Below the pieces are notes generated by a model. The model was not told where the DNA came from and did not search any database. It saw only the letters and a list, made by a program, of their open reading frames with translations. 64,000 bases of DNA from Ga0077530 sp046293075. GTDB taxonomy: Bacteria > Pseudomonadota > Alphaproteobacteria > Rhizobiales > Hyphomicrobiaceae. Below are positions 17,884 through 26,641 of the stretch, in pieces (position 1 is the first letter of the stretch; the number at the start of each line of letters is the position of its first letter). Position numbers and translations under genes: made by a program. The stretch lies in NCBI GenBank assembly GCA_046293075.1, contig JBKBPL010000009.1, forward strand, positions 50,516 through 114,515. Direction: 5' to 3'.

Positions 17884-19824
17884 CTATGTGATGATCTTGC
17901 GGCGTGGCTCGACGATCTCGAACATGCGCTCGAAGGTATCGAAAAGCGCAAAGAGCGCGAAGACTCCTGCAGCATTGCCGGCGATCTGGATCGTGCCCGA
18001 GGCGACGGCCGTCTCAAGCGTGGATTTCTCGGCGATGATGCTGTCGAGATCCGATCGCTTCAGCGTGACGGTGGCCTCAGGCGCCAGCGCCAAGCGCCGC
18101 GCGGACGTCGACATCGCCGAGTTCGAGACGATGACGCAGAACCTCTCGCCGGTGTCCGTAAAGAGCCAGTTCTGTGTTGTCCGGAAGCCTTCGGCTTTCG
18201 GCCCGTTGAGGCGGACGGCGAGATAGTCGAAAAGTTGTCCCGTCGGCAGGGCGTTCAGGATGTGCGGGCCGATTGGCGATCGTGACGGCACGTCGGGCAT
18301 CCCGTGCCTGAGCTCGTGGGCCCCGAACAGATAGGCATTCCGCCAGGTCGCGCTCTCGGCGAGGTACCCGAGCTGTTCGAACGTATCGGCGAGCAGGCTA
18401 CGGGCCTCGCTGTTGTCCGGCTCGGCAAAGACGAGATGCGACAGCACTTGCGCCACGAAGCGGTATTCGCCGGCGGCGAAGTCCACCCGCGCGCGCCGCA
18501 GGATCGCCTCGGCGCCGCCCATGTAAGCGACCATCCTGCGGCCGCTCTCAACTGGCGGCAGGGGATCGAGATTGGCCGGATTGGCGTCGTACCAGCCTAG
18601 ATAATGCTGATAGATGGCCTTCGCATTGTGCCGGATGTGGCCGTAATAGCCGCGCGTTGCCCAGACGCCGTCCAATGACCTCGGTGTCCCGATCTGCTCG
18701 GCGATCTCGGCGGGCTTGAGGCCGTGATTCATGAGGCGGACGGTCTGATCGTGCGCATAGCGATAGAGATCGCGCTGCGCCTCGAGATGTCCGACGACGC
18801 GGTTCCGGCTCCAGACGGGCCAGTGGTGCTGGCCGCAGAGCACTTCCGCCTCGTCACCCCACAGGTCGATGGCCTCCTGGATGTACTTCGACCAGTCGAG
18901 AGAGTTGCGTGCCTGGGCGCCACGGAAGGGCAGCAGGTTGTGAAAGTTGTGCGTCGCGTTCTCGGCGAGGTTCAGCGTCTTGTAGGCCGGCAGGTAAAAG
19001 TGCATCTCTGCCGGCGCCTCCGTCTCGGGCGCCATTTGGAAGATGAACGCGACGCCATCGATGGTGCGGGCCTCGCCGGTGCGGGTGATGAGATCGTTCG
19101 GCGGCAGCAGCGCGACCCTGCCCGCCGTGATCGCCTTGCCGAGCCCGCAGTCCACCTGCTGCGCCGGCCCGCGGGGCAAGAGGCCGCCGAACTGATAGAG
19201 GCTTCGGCGCAGCATCGCACTGCCTGCGATCACGTTCTCGGAGATCGCGTGCTCCATGAACTGGTCGGGAGCGATCACCGGGATTTTGCGCGCGGCGACC
19301 TCCTCGGCCGTGACCACGCCGAGCGCGCCACCCCAGTGATCGACATGGGTGTGCGTGTAGATGATGCCGGTGACCGGCCGATCGCCGCGATGGCGCCGGT
19401 AGAGAGCGAGGGCCTTCCGCGCCGGCTCTATGGCGGTCAAGGCATCGACGATGACCACCCCCGCCCGCCCCTCGATCAGGGTCATGTTGGCGATGTCGAA
19501 GCCGCGCACCTGGTAGAGGCCGGGCACGACCTCGAAGAGCCCGTGGATGGCATTGAGGCGTGCCTGGCGCCACAGGCTCGGATTGACGGTCGGCGGCGAT
19601 GTCTCAGGGATCTGAAATGCGTATGGCCGCATGCTCCAGACGGCGCGCCCCGTCTCGCCGACGATATGCGCATCCTCGATGGTGCCGAGAAAGCCGCGCC
19701 GGGCGTCCTCGAAATCCTGGGTATCGCTGAAAGGCAGCGCATCCAGGACCGCTGCATTCTGCCGGGCGACGCATTCGGAGGGTGGCTTGGGCCCGTCGCT
19801 GGCGGCGCCCTCCGATTTTGACAT
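17884..19824 (-). CDS. Alkyl/aryl sulfatase, SdsA1-like metallo-beta-lactamase fold
   Basis: The 646 residues match type III alkylsulfatases. The MBL zinc motif is HTHVDH (158–163) followed by WGG. A central helical dimerisation domain and a C-terminal SCP2-like domain (~520–646) that gathers the aliphatic chain follow. These enzymes hydrolyse primary or secondary alkyl sulfates such as SDS to alcohol and sulfate. Unlike SdsA1 no signal peptide is visible, so it may be cytoplasmic. It begins the operon that continues with the aldolase and dehydrogenase. Confidence 0.9.
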   Translation of the reverse strand: MSKSEGAASDGPKPPSECVARQNAAVLDALPFSDTQDFEDARRGFLGTIEDAHIVGETGRAVWSMRPYAFQIPETSPPTVNPSLWRQARLNAIHGLFEVVPGLYQVRGFDIANMTLIEGRAGVVIVDALTAIEPARKALALYRRHRGDRPVTGIIYTHTHVDHWGGALGVVTAEEVAARKIPVIAPDQFMEHAISENVIAGSAMLRRSLYQFGGLLPRGPAQQVDCGLGKAITAGRVALLPPNDLITRTGEARTIDGVAFIFQMAPETEAPAEMHFYLPAYKTLNLAENATHNFHNLLPFRGAQARNSLDWSKYIQEAIDLWGDEAEVLCGQHHWPVWSRNRVVGHLEAQRDLYRYAHDQTVRLMNHGLKPAEIAEQIGTPRSLDGVWATRGYYGHIRHNAKAIYQHYLGWYDANPANLDPLPPVESGRRMVAYMGGAEAILRRARVDFAAGEYRFVAQVLSHLVFAEPDNSEARSLLADTFEQLGYLAESATWRNAYLFGAHELRHGMPDVPSRSPIGPHILNALPTGQLFDYLAVRLNGPKAEGFRTTQNWLFTDTGERFCVIVSNSAMSTSARRLALAPEATVTLKRSDLDSIIAEKSTLETAVASGTIQIAGNAAGVFALFALFDTFERMFEIVEPRRKIIT

Positions 19825-19922
19825 GACCGTCTCCCCGTGTGTGGGCGTCGCCGCGGCTCACGGCGGCTCTGGCAGGGCTGCCGATGCCGTCTTGGCACTT
19901 TGAAAGACAGTCAACTCAGCCA

Positions 19923-19975
19923 CGCCCCGGCAGTCAACGGCACGCGAAGCACAAGTGGGCTGCGTTGCCGGGGCG
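19923..19975. repeat. GC-rich inverted repeat downstream of efp
   Basis: CGCCCCGGCA (19923–19932) is inverted as TGCCGGGGCG (19966–19975), with a 33-base loop that adds a few pairs. It lies just after the efp stop and ~100 bases before the alkylsulfatase start. There is no T-tract, so termination is uncertain. Confidence 0.4.
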
Positions 19976-19993
19976 CGGGCATGAAGTCCGCGT

Positions 19994-20563
19994 TCAGTCC
20001 TTGGCGCGCTCGACGTAGGACCCGTCCTCGGTCATGACGACGATGCGGGTGCCGGCTTCGATATGGGGCGGCACCATCACACGGGCGCCGTTGGAAAGTC
20101 TGGCCGGCTTGTAGGAGGAGGACGCCGTCTGACCCTTCACGACAGGATCGGCCTCGACAATCTCGAGGGTCACCCGCTGTGGCAGCTCGATGGCGACCGG
20201 CTGGCCCTCGAAGAGCTTGATCGAGCAGCGCATGTTCTCGACCAGCCACTGGGCCTGGTCGCCCAGCAGATCCTTGGGGACCACGATCTGGTCGTAGGTT
20301 TCCGGCTCCATGAAATGGAAGCCCATTTCGTCCTCATAGAGATAATCGTAGTCCTTCTCGTCGAGGAAGGCGCGTTCGACCGTCTCGGTCGTGCGGTAGC
20401 TCTTGACGATTTTCACGCCGTCCGAGATCCGGCGCATATCGATGTGGGTCGTCGGCGTGCCCTTGCCGGGGCGGATGCTTTCGGCCTTGAGGACCGTGCA
20501 GAGATCACCGTCGATCTCTAGGACATTGCCTTTGCGGACCTCGCTTGCGATAACCTTGACCAC
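19994..20563 (-). CDS. efp: Elongation factor P
   Basis: EF-P relieves ribosome stalling at polyproline. The start is GTG 20563, preceded by GGAG, giving VKVIASEVRKGN and 189 residues, the normal length; the frame runs on upstream without family character. The loop RPGKGT places the modified residue at Lys34, the canonical beta-lysylation site. The three beta-barrel domains are complete. The modifying enzymes EpmA and EpmB are encoded divergently, 97 bases away. Confidence 0.97.
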   Translation of the reverse strand: MVKVIASEVRKGNVLEIDGDLCTVLKAESIRPGKGTPTTHIDMRRISDGVKIVKSYRTTETVERAFLDEKDYDYLYEDEMGFHFMEPETYDQIVVPKDLLGDQAQWLVENMRCSIKLFEGQPVAIELPQRVTLEIVEADPVVKGQTASSSYKPARLSNGARVMVPPHIEAGTRIVVMTEDGSYVERAKD

Positions 20564-20660
20564 GAAACCGTTCTCCGTCCATGTCCCCGTTGGGGGCCGC
20601 TGTAAATCGTCGTTTGGCGGCTTCATAGCTGTTTCGGGGCCTGAGGCCAAGTCGGGCCCC

Positions 20661-21725
20661 ATGGCGAGGATCGTTGAAATCCCAATGACCGAGCGTCCCT
20701 GGTGGCATCCGGACAAGCACGCCGACCGGCGGCCCTTCCTGCTCGCCAGAGGTCGCATCAAGGCGGCGCTCCGCGGCTGGTTCGAGGACCGCGGGTTCGT
20801 GGAGGTCGAGACGAGTGCGCTGCAGGTCTCGCCAGGCAACGAGGCGCATCTCCACGCATTTTGCACCGAGTGGCGCTCCGAGGGGGGCGGTGTCGCGCCC
20901 CTCTACCTGCATACCTCACCGGAGTTCGCCTGCAAGAAGCTGCTGGCAGCGGGCGAGCAGCGGCTGTTTACCTTTGCACCGGTCTACCGCAACCGCGAGC
21001 GCGGGGCGCTGCACCACCCCGAGTTCACGATGCTGGAGTGGTATCGCGCAAAGGAGCCCTATGAGGTGCTCATGCGCGACTGCGTGGAGCTTCTGTCGCT
21101 CGCGGCCGCGGCAGCAGGGACCGACCTGCTGAGCTTCCGCGATGAGCCGGTCGACCCCTCCGCGCCGCTGGAGCGGCTGACCGTGGCCGAGGCCTTCCGG
21201 CGCCACGCGCGGATCGATCTTCTGGCGACGCTCGCCGGACAAGCGCCGGATCGCGACGCCCTTGCTCGCCAAGCGCTCGACGTCGGCATACGCGTGGCGC
21301 CGGACGACACCTGGTCCGACATCTTCAGCCGCGTGATCGTCGACTGCGTCGAGCCGCGCATCGGACGCGGGCAGGCGACGATCCTGATGGAGTATCCGAC
21401 TGCTGAGGCCGCGCTGGCGCGCCCATCACCCACAGACCCACGGGTGGCCGAGCGCTTCGAGCTTTATGCCTGCGGTGTCGAGTTGGCCAATGGCTTCGGC
21501 GAGCTCACGGACCCGAACGAGCAGCGCCGCCGCTTCGAGGCCGAGATGGCCGAGAAGGAGCGCGTCTACGGCGAGCGCTACCCCATTGACGAGGATTTCC
21601 TCGCGGCGCTCGCCATGATGCCGCCGGCGTGCGGCATCGCGCTCGGTTTTGACCGGCTGGTCATGCTGGCGACGGGCGCACGGACCATCGAGCACGTGCT
21701 CTGGGCGCCGGTGGCCTTGCCATGA
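20661..21725 (+). CDS. epmA: EF-P–lysine ligase (PoxA/GenX)
   Basis: A truncated class II lysyl-tRNA synthetase without the anticodon-binding domain; it attaches (R)-beta-lysine to Lys34 of EF-P. Class II motif 2 is seen in YRNRERGALHHPEFTMLEWY and motif 3 in GIALGFDRLVML. Length is ~354 residues from ATG 20661; ATG 20685 is also possible. It overlaps epmB by four bases (ATGA) and is divergent from efp. Confidence 0.93.
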   Translation: MARIVEIPMTERPWWHPDKHADRRPFLLARGRIKAALRGWFEDRGFVEVETSALQVSPGNEAHLHAFCTEWRSEGGGVAPLYLHTSPEFACKKLLAAGEQRLFTFAPVYRNRERGALHHPEFTMLEWYRAKEPYEVLMRDCVELLSLAAAAAGTDLLSFRDEPVDPSAPLERLTVAEAFRRHARIDLLATLAGQAPDRDALARQALDVGIRVAPDDTWSDIFSRVIVDCVEPRIGRGQATILMEYPTAEAALARPSPTDPRVAERFELYACGVELANGFGELTDPNEQRRRFEAEMAEKERVYGERYPIDEDFLAALAMMPPACGIALGFDRLVMLATGARTIEHVLWAPVALP

Positions 21726-22783
21726 GCAACAGAAGCGCAAATCGTACGCTGCGGACGCCCGAGGACCTGCGGAACGCGGGCCTCATTGCTGCCGACGAGC
21801 TTGGTGCGGCTGCAGACGTCGCGGCGCGTTACGCCATCGCGATCACCCCGGCCATGGTGGCGCTCGTCAATCGTGCCGATCCGAATGATCCGATCGCGCG
21901 CCAGTTCGTGCCGGATGCGCGCGAGCTGGAGACCGGCCCCGAAGAGCTGGCCGATCCCATCGGCGACGAAGCGCATTCGCCGGTGGCCGGCATCGTGCAC
22001 CGCTATCCCGACCGTGTGCTGGTGAAGGCGACGCATGTCTGCCCGGTCTATTGCCGCTTCTGTTTCCGCCGCGAGATGGTCGGTCCGGCCGGCGCCCCGG
22101 CGCTTGCGGGCGGCGGACTCGCTGCGGCCCTAGGCTACATCCGCGCCAATGCCGCCATCCGCGAAGTGATTGTCACGGGGGGCGACCCTCTTGTGCTGGC
22201 GCCGCGCCGGATCGGCGAGATTACGGGCGGCCTCGCGGAGATTTCGCATCTTCAGGTCATCCGTTGGCACTCCCGCGTCCCGGTCGTCGCGCCGGAGCGG
22301 GTCACGGCGCCGCTCGTCGAGGCGTTGCGGGCGCCTGGCAAGGCCGTGTGGATCGCCATTCACGCCAACCATCCGCGCGAGCTGACCGAGGCCGCCCGTG
22401 CCGCCCTCGCCCGCCTCGCGGGCGCCGGCTTCCCGCTCGTCAGCCAGACCGTCCTGCTCAAGGGGGTGAACGACGACGCGGAGACGCTCGCGGCGCTGTT
22501 CCGCGCGCTGGTGGTGAGCGGCGTGAAGCCTTACTACCTCCATCATGCCGATCTCGCGCCCGGCACGGCCCATTTCCGCACGTCGATCGCGGAGGGGCGG
22601 GCCATCATGCGCGCGCTCAGAGGCCGCCTTTCCGGCCTCGCGTTGCCGACCTACGTGCTCGACGTGCCGGGCGGCTTCGGCAAGGTGCCGATCGGCCCCG
22701 ACTACGTCGGGCAATCCGGCGGCAGGGGCCTGATCGAAGACGTCTCCGGCGGGCTCCACCCCTATCCGCTCGACAAGGGGTGA
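21722..22783 (+). CDS. epmB: EF-P beta-lysylation lysine 2,3-aminomutase
   Basis: Radical SAM enzyme that converts L-lysine to beta-lysine for EpmA. The cluster motif is Cys107-x3-Cys111-x2-Cys114 (CPVYCRFCF). GGDPL, for SAM binding, follows. PGGFGKVP near the C-terminus gives the PLP lysine, Lys321. The 353 residues fit EpmB, which lacks the large C-terminal part of clostridial aminomutases. It is translationally coupled to epmA. EpmC (the hydroxylase) is not visible here. Confidence 0.93.
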   Translation: MSNRSANRTLRTPEDLRNAGLIAADELGAAADVAARYAIAITPAMVALVNRADPNDPIARQFVPDARELETGPEELADPIGDEAHSPVAGIVHRYPDRVLVKATHVCPVYCRFCFRREMVGPAGAPALAGGGLAAALGYIRANAAIREVIVTGGDPLVLAPRRIGEITGGLAEISHLQVIRWHSRVPVVAPERVTAPLVEALRAPGKAVWIAIHANHPRELTEAARAALARLAGAGFPLVSQTVLLKGVNDDAETLAALFRALVVSGVKPYYLHHADLAPGTAHFRTSIAEGRAIMRALRGRLSGLALPTYVLDVPGGFGKVPIGPDYVGQSGGRGLIEDVSGGLHPYPLDKG

Positions 22784-22853
22784 CTTTCCGCTACCTCGGC
22801 GCGCGGCTTCGTGTAATGTGCGCGCCGCCTGAACAAGGGTCTGGGGAGCCGCC

Positions 22854-24059
22854 GTGGAATTCAAGATCGCCAAGCGCCTTCAGCGCGTCGAGCCTTCGCC
22901 GAGCATCGTTGCCGCGCAGCGCGCCCGCGAGTTGCGGGCTGCCGGCCGTGACATCATCGCCCTTTCGACGGGCGAGCCGGACTTCCCAACGCCGGCCCAC
23001 ATCATTGATGCGGCCGTCGCCGCTGCCCGGCGCGGCGAGACCAAGTACACCGCCATTCCCGGCACGCTGGAGCTGCGCTCGGCCCTCGTGGCGAAGCTCA
23101 AGCGCGAGAACGGCCTCGACTACACGACCGACGAGGTGATGGTCTCGACCGGCGGCAAGCAGGCGATTTTCAACGCTATCGTCGCCACCATGGAGGCGGG
23201 TGACGAGGCGGTAATTCCGGCCCCCTTCTGGATCGCCTATTCGGACTGCGTGCTCTACGCCGGCGGTACGCCGGTCGTCGTGCCCTGCCCGGCGGAGACG
23301 AATTTCAAGATCACGCCGCAGATGCTGGAGCGGGCAATCACACCGGCGACACGGTGGCTCGTCCTGAATTCTCCGTCGAACCCTTCCGGTGCCGTCTACA
23401 CCCGCCAAGACTATCTCGGCCTCGCCGAGGTGCTGCGCCGCCACCCGCAGGTTGCGGTCATGGTCGACGAAATGTACGAGCACATCGTTTTCGACGGCCA
23501 CACGTGCGAGAGCTTCGTCGCCGTCTGCCCGGATATGAAGGATCGCTCGATCATCATTAACGGCGTCTCCAAGACCTATTCGATGACCGGCTGGCGCATC
23601 GGTTTTGCCGCCGGCCCGGCGTCGCTGATCAAGGAGATGTCGAAGCTCCAGGCACAGGTGACATCCGGCCCGTCTTCGGTCGGCCAAGCGGCGGCCCTCG
23701 CCGCGCTGACCGGTCCGCAGGACTCCGTGGAGCAGTACCGGGCCGCCTTTGAGCAGCGCCGTGACCTCGTGGTCTCCATGCTCAATCAGGCCAAGGGCAT
23801 CACCTGCGTGAAACCGGCGGGCGCCTTTTATGCTTTTCCTAGCTGTGCCGGGCTCATCGGCAAGCGTACGCCAGAAGGCAAGGTCATCGAGACCGACCGC
23901 GATTTCGTCATGTATCTCATGAACGGCGAGGGGGTCGCTGCCGTGCACGGGGCGGCCTATGGTGTCTCGCCGCACTTCCGCTTGTCCTTCGCCGCGTCGA
24001 CCGAGGACATCACGCGCGCCTGCGAGCGCATCCAGCGGGCCTGCGCGGCACTGCGGTAA
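22854..24059 (+). CDS. Aspartate aminotransferase, Igamma type
   Basis: Converts aspartate and 2-oxoglutarate to oxaloacetate and glutamate; related enzymes also use prephenate. The GTG at 22854 follows GGGGAG and gives 401 residues. LSTGEPDFPTP (38–48), Asp205, Tyr208 and the PLP lysine Lys240 in GVSKTYSMTGWR are all present, with SFAAS near the C-terminus after the substrate Arg. It is closer to classical rhizobial AatA than the enzyme at 10830. Confidence 0.88.
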   Translation: MEFKIAKRLQRVEPSPSIVAAQRARELRAAGRDIIALSTGEPDFPTPAHIIDAAVAAARRGETKYTAIPGTLELRSALVAKLKRENGLDYTTDEVMVSTGGKQAIFNAIVATMEAGDEAVIPAPFWIAYSDCVLYAGGTPVVVPCPAETNFKITPQMLERAITPATRWLVLNSPSNPSGAVYTRQDYLGLAEVLRRHPQVAVMVDEMYEHIVFDGHTCESFVAVCPDMKDRSIIINGVSKTYSMTGWRIGFAAGPASLIKEMSKLQAQVTSGPSSVGQAAALAALTGPQDSVEQYRAAFEQRRDLVVSMLNQAKGITCVKPAGAFYAFPSCAGLIGKRTPEGKVIETDRDFVMYLMNGEGVAAVHGAAYGVSPHFRLSFAASTEDITRACERIQRACAALR

Positions 24060-24085
24060 GAGAAGGACGATGGAGGAAACACGTC

Positions 24086-25018
24086 ATGGCCAAACTGCGC
24101 GTCGGCATCCTGGGCTTCGGCGAGGCGGGGCGGAGCATCGCCACCGGGTTGAAGCAGGCGGCGACGGCTGAGCATCCGATCGAGATCGCGACCTGGGACA
24201 TCCTGCTGCCGAGCAACGAGAAGGGCGCGCCGCTCAAGGCGGCCGCCGACCGCATCGGCGTCAAGACCGTCGGCAGCGCCGCAGAGCTGGCAGCAACAAG
24301 CGACATCATCCTGAGCCTCGTGACGACGGACCAAAGCCTTGTTGCCGCTGGCCAGATCGCGCCGCATCTCGTCAAGGGAACGCTCTTCCTCGACTGCAAC
24401 TCGACGTCGCCGGGCATGAAGCGCGATGTCGCCAAGGCGATCTCCGCGGCGGGTGGGCGCTCGGTCGAGGCGGCGGTCATGGATCTCGTGCCGCGCTGGC
24501 AGCACAAGGTGCCGATGCTGCTCGCCGGCACCGATGCCGAGGAGCTGATCGGCAAGCTCGCGCCCTACGGCGTGCAGATGGAGGCGGTCGGTCCTGATGT
24601 GGGTGCCGCTTCGACGATCAAGATGTGCCGCAGCGTCTTCATGAAGGGCCTCGACGCCATCCTCATGGAATGTATGGTCGCAGCCGAGACGGCGGGCGTG
24701 ACCGATCGCATCGTGGCGTCGCTTCAGGTGACCATGCCGGAAATCAACTGGCCAGTATTCATCGGCAAGAAGCTCGGCGGCGCCGCGGAGCATTCCGGCC
24801 GCCGCGCCGGTGAGATGCGGGAGGTGGCGATGACACTGCGCGAGTTGGGCATCGAGCCGACCATGGCTGAGGCGACAGCCGAGCGCCTGCAATGGTGCGC
24901 CGATCTCGGCATGAAGGAGCGCGCCGCGGCGACGCGGGTGCCGTCGACGATCGCCGAGTTCGTCGCCGACGTCCGCGCGGGCCAGGTGGCGCAGACATCG
25001 GCGAAGGCCGCCGAATAG
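24086..25018 (+). CDS. NAD(P)-binding dehydrogenase with DUF1932 domain
   Basis: The first ~165 residues are a Rossmann domain of the 6-phosphogluconate/beta-hydroxyacid dehydrogenase type, with GFGEAG at 10–15 and LDCNSTSPG. The C-terminal helical half is DUF1932. The family reduces or oxidises beta-hydroxyacids, but these members are uncharacterised. It ends four bases before the FAD oxidoreductase, indicating an operon. Confidence 0.82.
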   Translation: MAKLRVGILGFGEAGRSIATGLKQAATAEHPIEIATWDILLPSNEKGAPLKAAADRIGVKTVGSAAELAATSDIILSLVTTDQSLVAAGQIAPHLVKGTLFLDCNSTSPGMKRDVAKAISAAGGRSVEAAVMDLVPRWQHKVPMLLAGTDAEELIGKLAPYGVQMEAVGPDVGAASTIKMCRSVFMKGLDAILMECMVAAETAGVTDRIVASLQVTMPEINWPVFIGKKLGGAAEHSGRRAGEMREVAMTLRELGIEPTMAEATAERLQWCADLGMKERAAATRVPSTIAEFVADVRAGQVAQTSAKAAE

Positions 25019-25021
25019 CGG

Positions 25022-26641
25022 ATGTTGCGGATCACCGAGCTGCGGCTGCCGCTGGACCATCCGGAGGAGGGGCTTCGGGCGGCGGTGGTGGCGCGGCTTG
25101 GGATTGCCTCCGACGATCTTCTGAGCTTCACGGTGTTTCGGCGTGCGTGGGATACGCGCAAGAAGTCCGCGATCAAGCTCGTCTACACGATCGACGCCGA
25201 GGTGCGCGACGAGGAGCGCGTGCGCGCGCGCCTCAAGGACGACCGCCACATCAATTCCACGCCCGACACGACCTACAGGTTTGTCGCGCGCGCCCCGGCG
25301 CGCATGGATAAGCGTCCGGTCGTGATCGGCACAGGGCCCTGTGGCTTCATGTGCGCGCTCGTGCTCGCGCAGATGGGGTTTCGTCCGATCGTTCTCGAGC
25401 GCGGCAAGGTCGTGCGCGAGCGTACCAAGGACACCTGGGGCCTTTGGCGACGCGGGGTCCTCAATCCGGAGTCCAACGCGCAGTTCGGCGAGGGCGGCGC
25501 CGGCACGTTCTCCGACGGCAAGCTGCACAGCGGCATCAGCGACCCGCGCCACCACGGCCGCAAGGTGCTGACGGAGTTCGTCAAGGCGGGCGCGCCGGAG
25601 GAAATTCTCTACGTCGCCAAACCGCACATCGGTACATTCCGCCTCGTCACCATCGTCGAGAACGTACGTGCCGAGATCGAATCCCTTGGCGGCGAGTACC
25701 GGTTCGGGGCGAAGGTTGTCGATCTCGATCTCGTGGACGAAGGCAGCGGCCGGCGACGCGTGCGCGGGGTCGTGCTCGGGGATGGGTCGCGGATCGAGGC
25801 CGATCGCGTCGTGCTCGCCGTCGGCCACAGCGCGCGCGACACTTTCGAGATGCTGCACGGGCGTGGCGTGACGATCCTGCCCAAGCCCTTCTCGATCGGC
25901 GTGCGCATCGAGCACCCGCAATCGTTGATCGATCGATGCATGTTCGGGCCTTCAGCGGGCCATCCCATTCTCGGCGCCGCAGACTATCACCTCGTGCATC
26001 ATGCCAGTAACGGCCGCTCCGTCTACAGCTTCTGCATGTGCCCCGGCGGTAGCGTGGTTGCGGCGACGTCCGAACCCGGCTGCGTCGTCACGAACGGCAT
26101 GAGCCAGTACTCGCGCGCCGAGCGCAACGCCAATGCCGGCATCGTGGTCGGCATCACGCCGGACGGAGACTACCCAAGCAGCCCGCTCGCGGGCATTGCC
26201 TTCCAGCGCAGCTGGGAGACCAAGGCCTTTGCGGCCGGCGGCGGCACGTATGCGGCGCCCGTGCAAAGGGTCGGCGATTTCCTCGCGGGGCAACCTTCGA
26301 CCGCGCTCGGCGAGGTCATCCCGAGCTATAAGCCGGGCGTCGTGCCGAGCGATCTCGCCCATTGCCTGCCTGAGTTTGCCGTTGCGGCGATCCGTGAGGC
26401 ACTGCGGGTGTTCGACAGGCGCATCCCGGGCTTCGCCATGGGCGACGCCGTCTTGACGGGCGTCGAAACGCGCACGTCCTCACCTGTTCGCATCCCCCGC
26501 GGCGAGGACTATCAGAGCATCAACACGCGTGGGCTCTATCCCGCCGGCGAGGGCGCTGGCTATGCCGGGGGCATTCTTTCGGCAGGCGTCGACGGCATCC
26601 GCGTCGCTGAGGCGCTCGCGCTCAGTCTTGCCGGCGATTGA
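25022..26641 (+). CDS. FAD-dependent oxidoreductase, YtfP/HI0933-like
   Basis: The 539-residue flavoprotein has an N-terminal ~90-residue basic alpha/beta domain before the FAD motif GTGPCG (103–108). The segment SNAQFGEGGAGTFSDGKL is diagnostic of this group of conserved bacterial proteins, whose substrate is unknown. A C-terminal GEGAGYAGGILSAGVDG contacts FAD. Its last 20 bases overlap the 3' end of the convergent mtgA. Confidence 0.85.
   Translation: MLRITELRLPLDHPEEGLRAAVVARLGIASDDLLSFTVFRRAWDTRKKSAIKLVYTIDAEVRDEERVRARLKDDRHINSTPDTTYRFVARAPARMDKRPVVIGTGPCGFMCALVLAQMGFRPIVLERGKVVRERTKDTWGLWRRGVLNPESNAQFGEGGAGTFSDGKLHSGISDPRHHGRKVLTEFVKAGAPEEILYVAKPHIGTFRLVTIVENVRAEIESLGGEYRFGAKVVDLDLVDEGSGRRRVRGVVLGDGSRIEADRVVLAVGHSARDTFEMLHGRGVTILPKPFSIGVRIEHPQSLIDRCMFGPSAGHPILGAADYHLVHHASNGRSVYSFCMCPGGSVVAATSEPGCVVTNGMSQYSRAERNANAGIVVGITPDGDYPSSPLAGIAFQRSWETKAFAAGGGTYAAPVQRVGDFLAGQPSTALGEVIPSYKPGVVPSDLAHCLPEFAVAAIREALRVFDRRIPGFAMGDAVLTGVETRTSSPVRIPRGEDYQSINTRGLYPAGEGAGYAGGILSAGVDGIRVAEALALSLAGD

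Noticed and set aside
18724..19821. 365-residue plus-strand frame
   Set aside because: Shadow of the alkylsulfatase.
23957..25921. 654-residue antisense frame
   Set aside because: It spans three clear plus-strand genes and has shadow composition.
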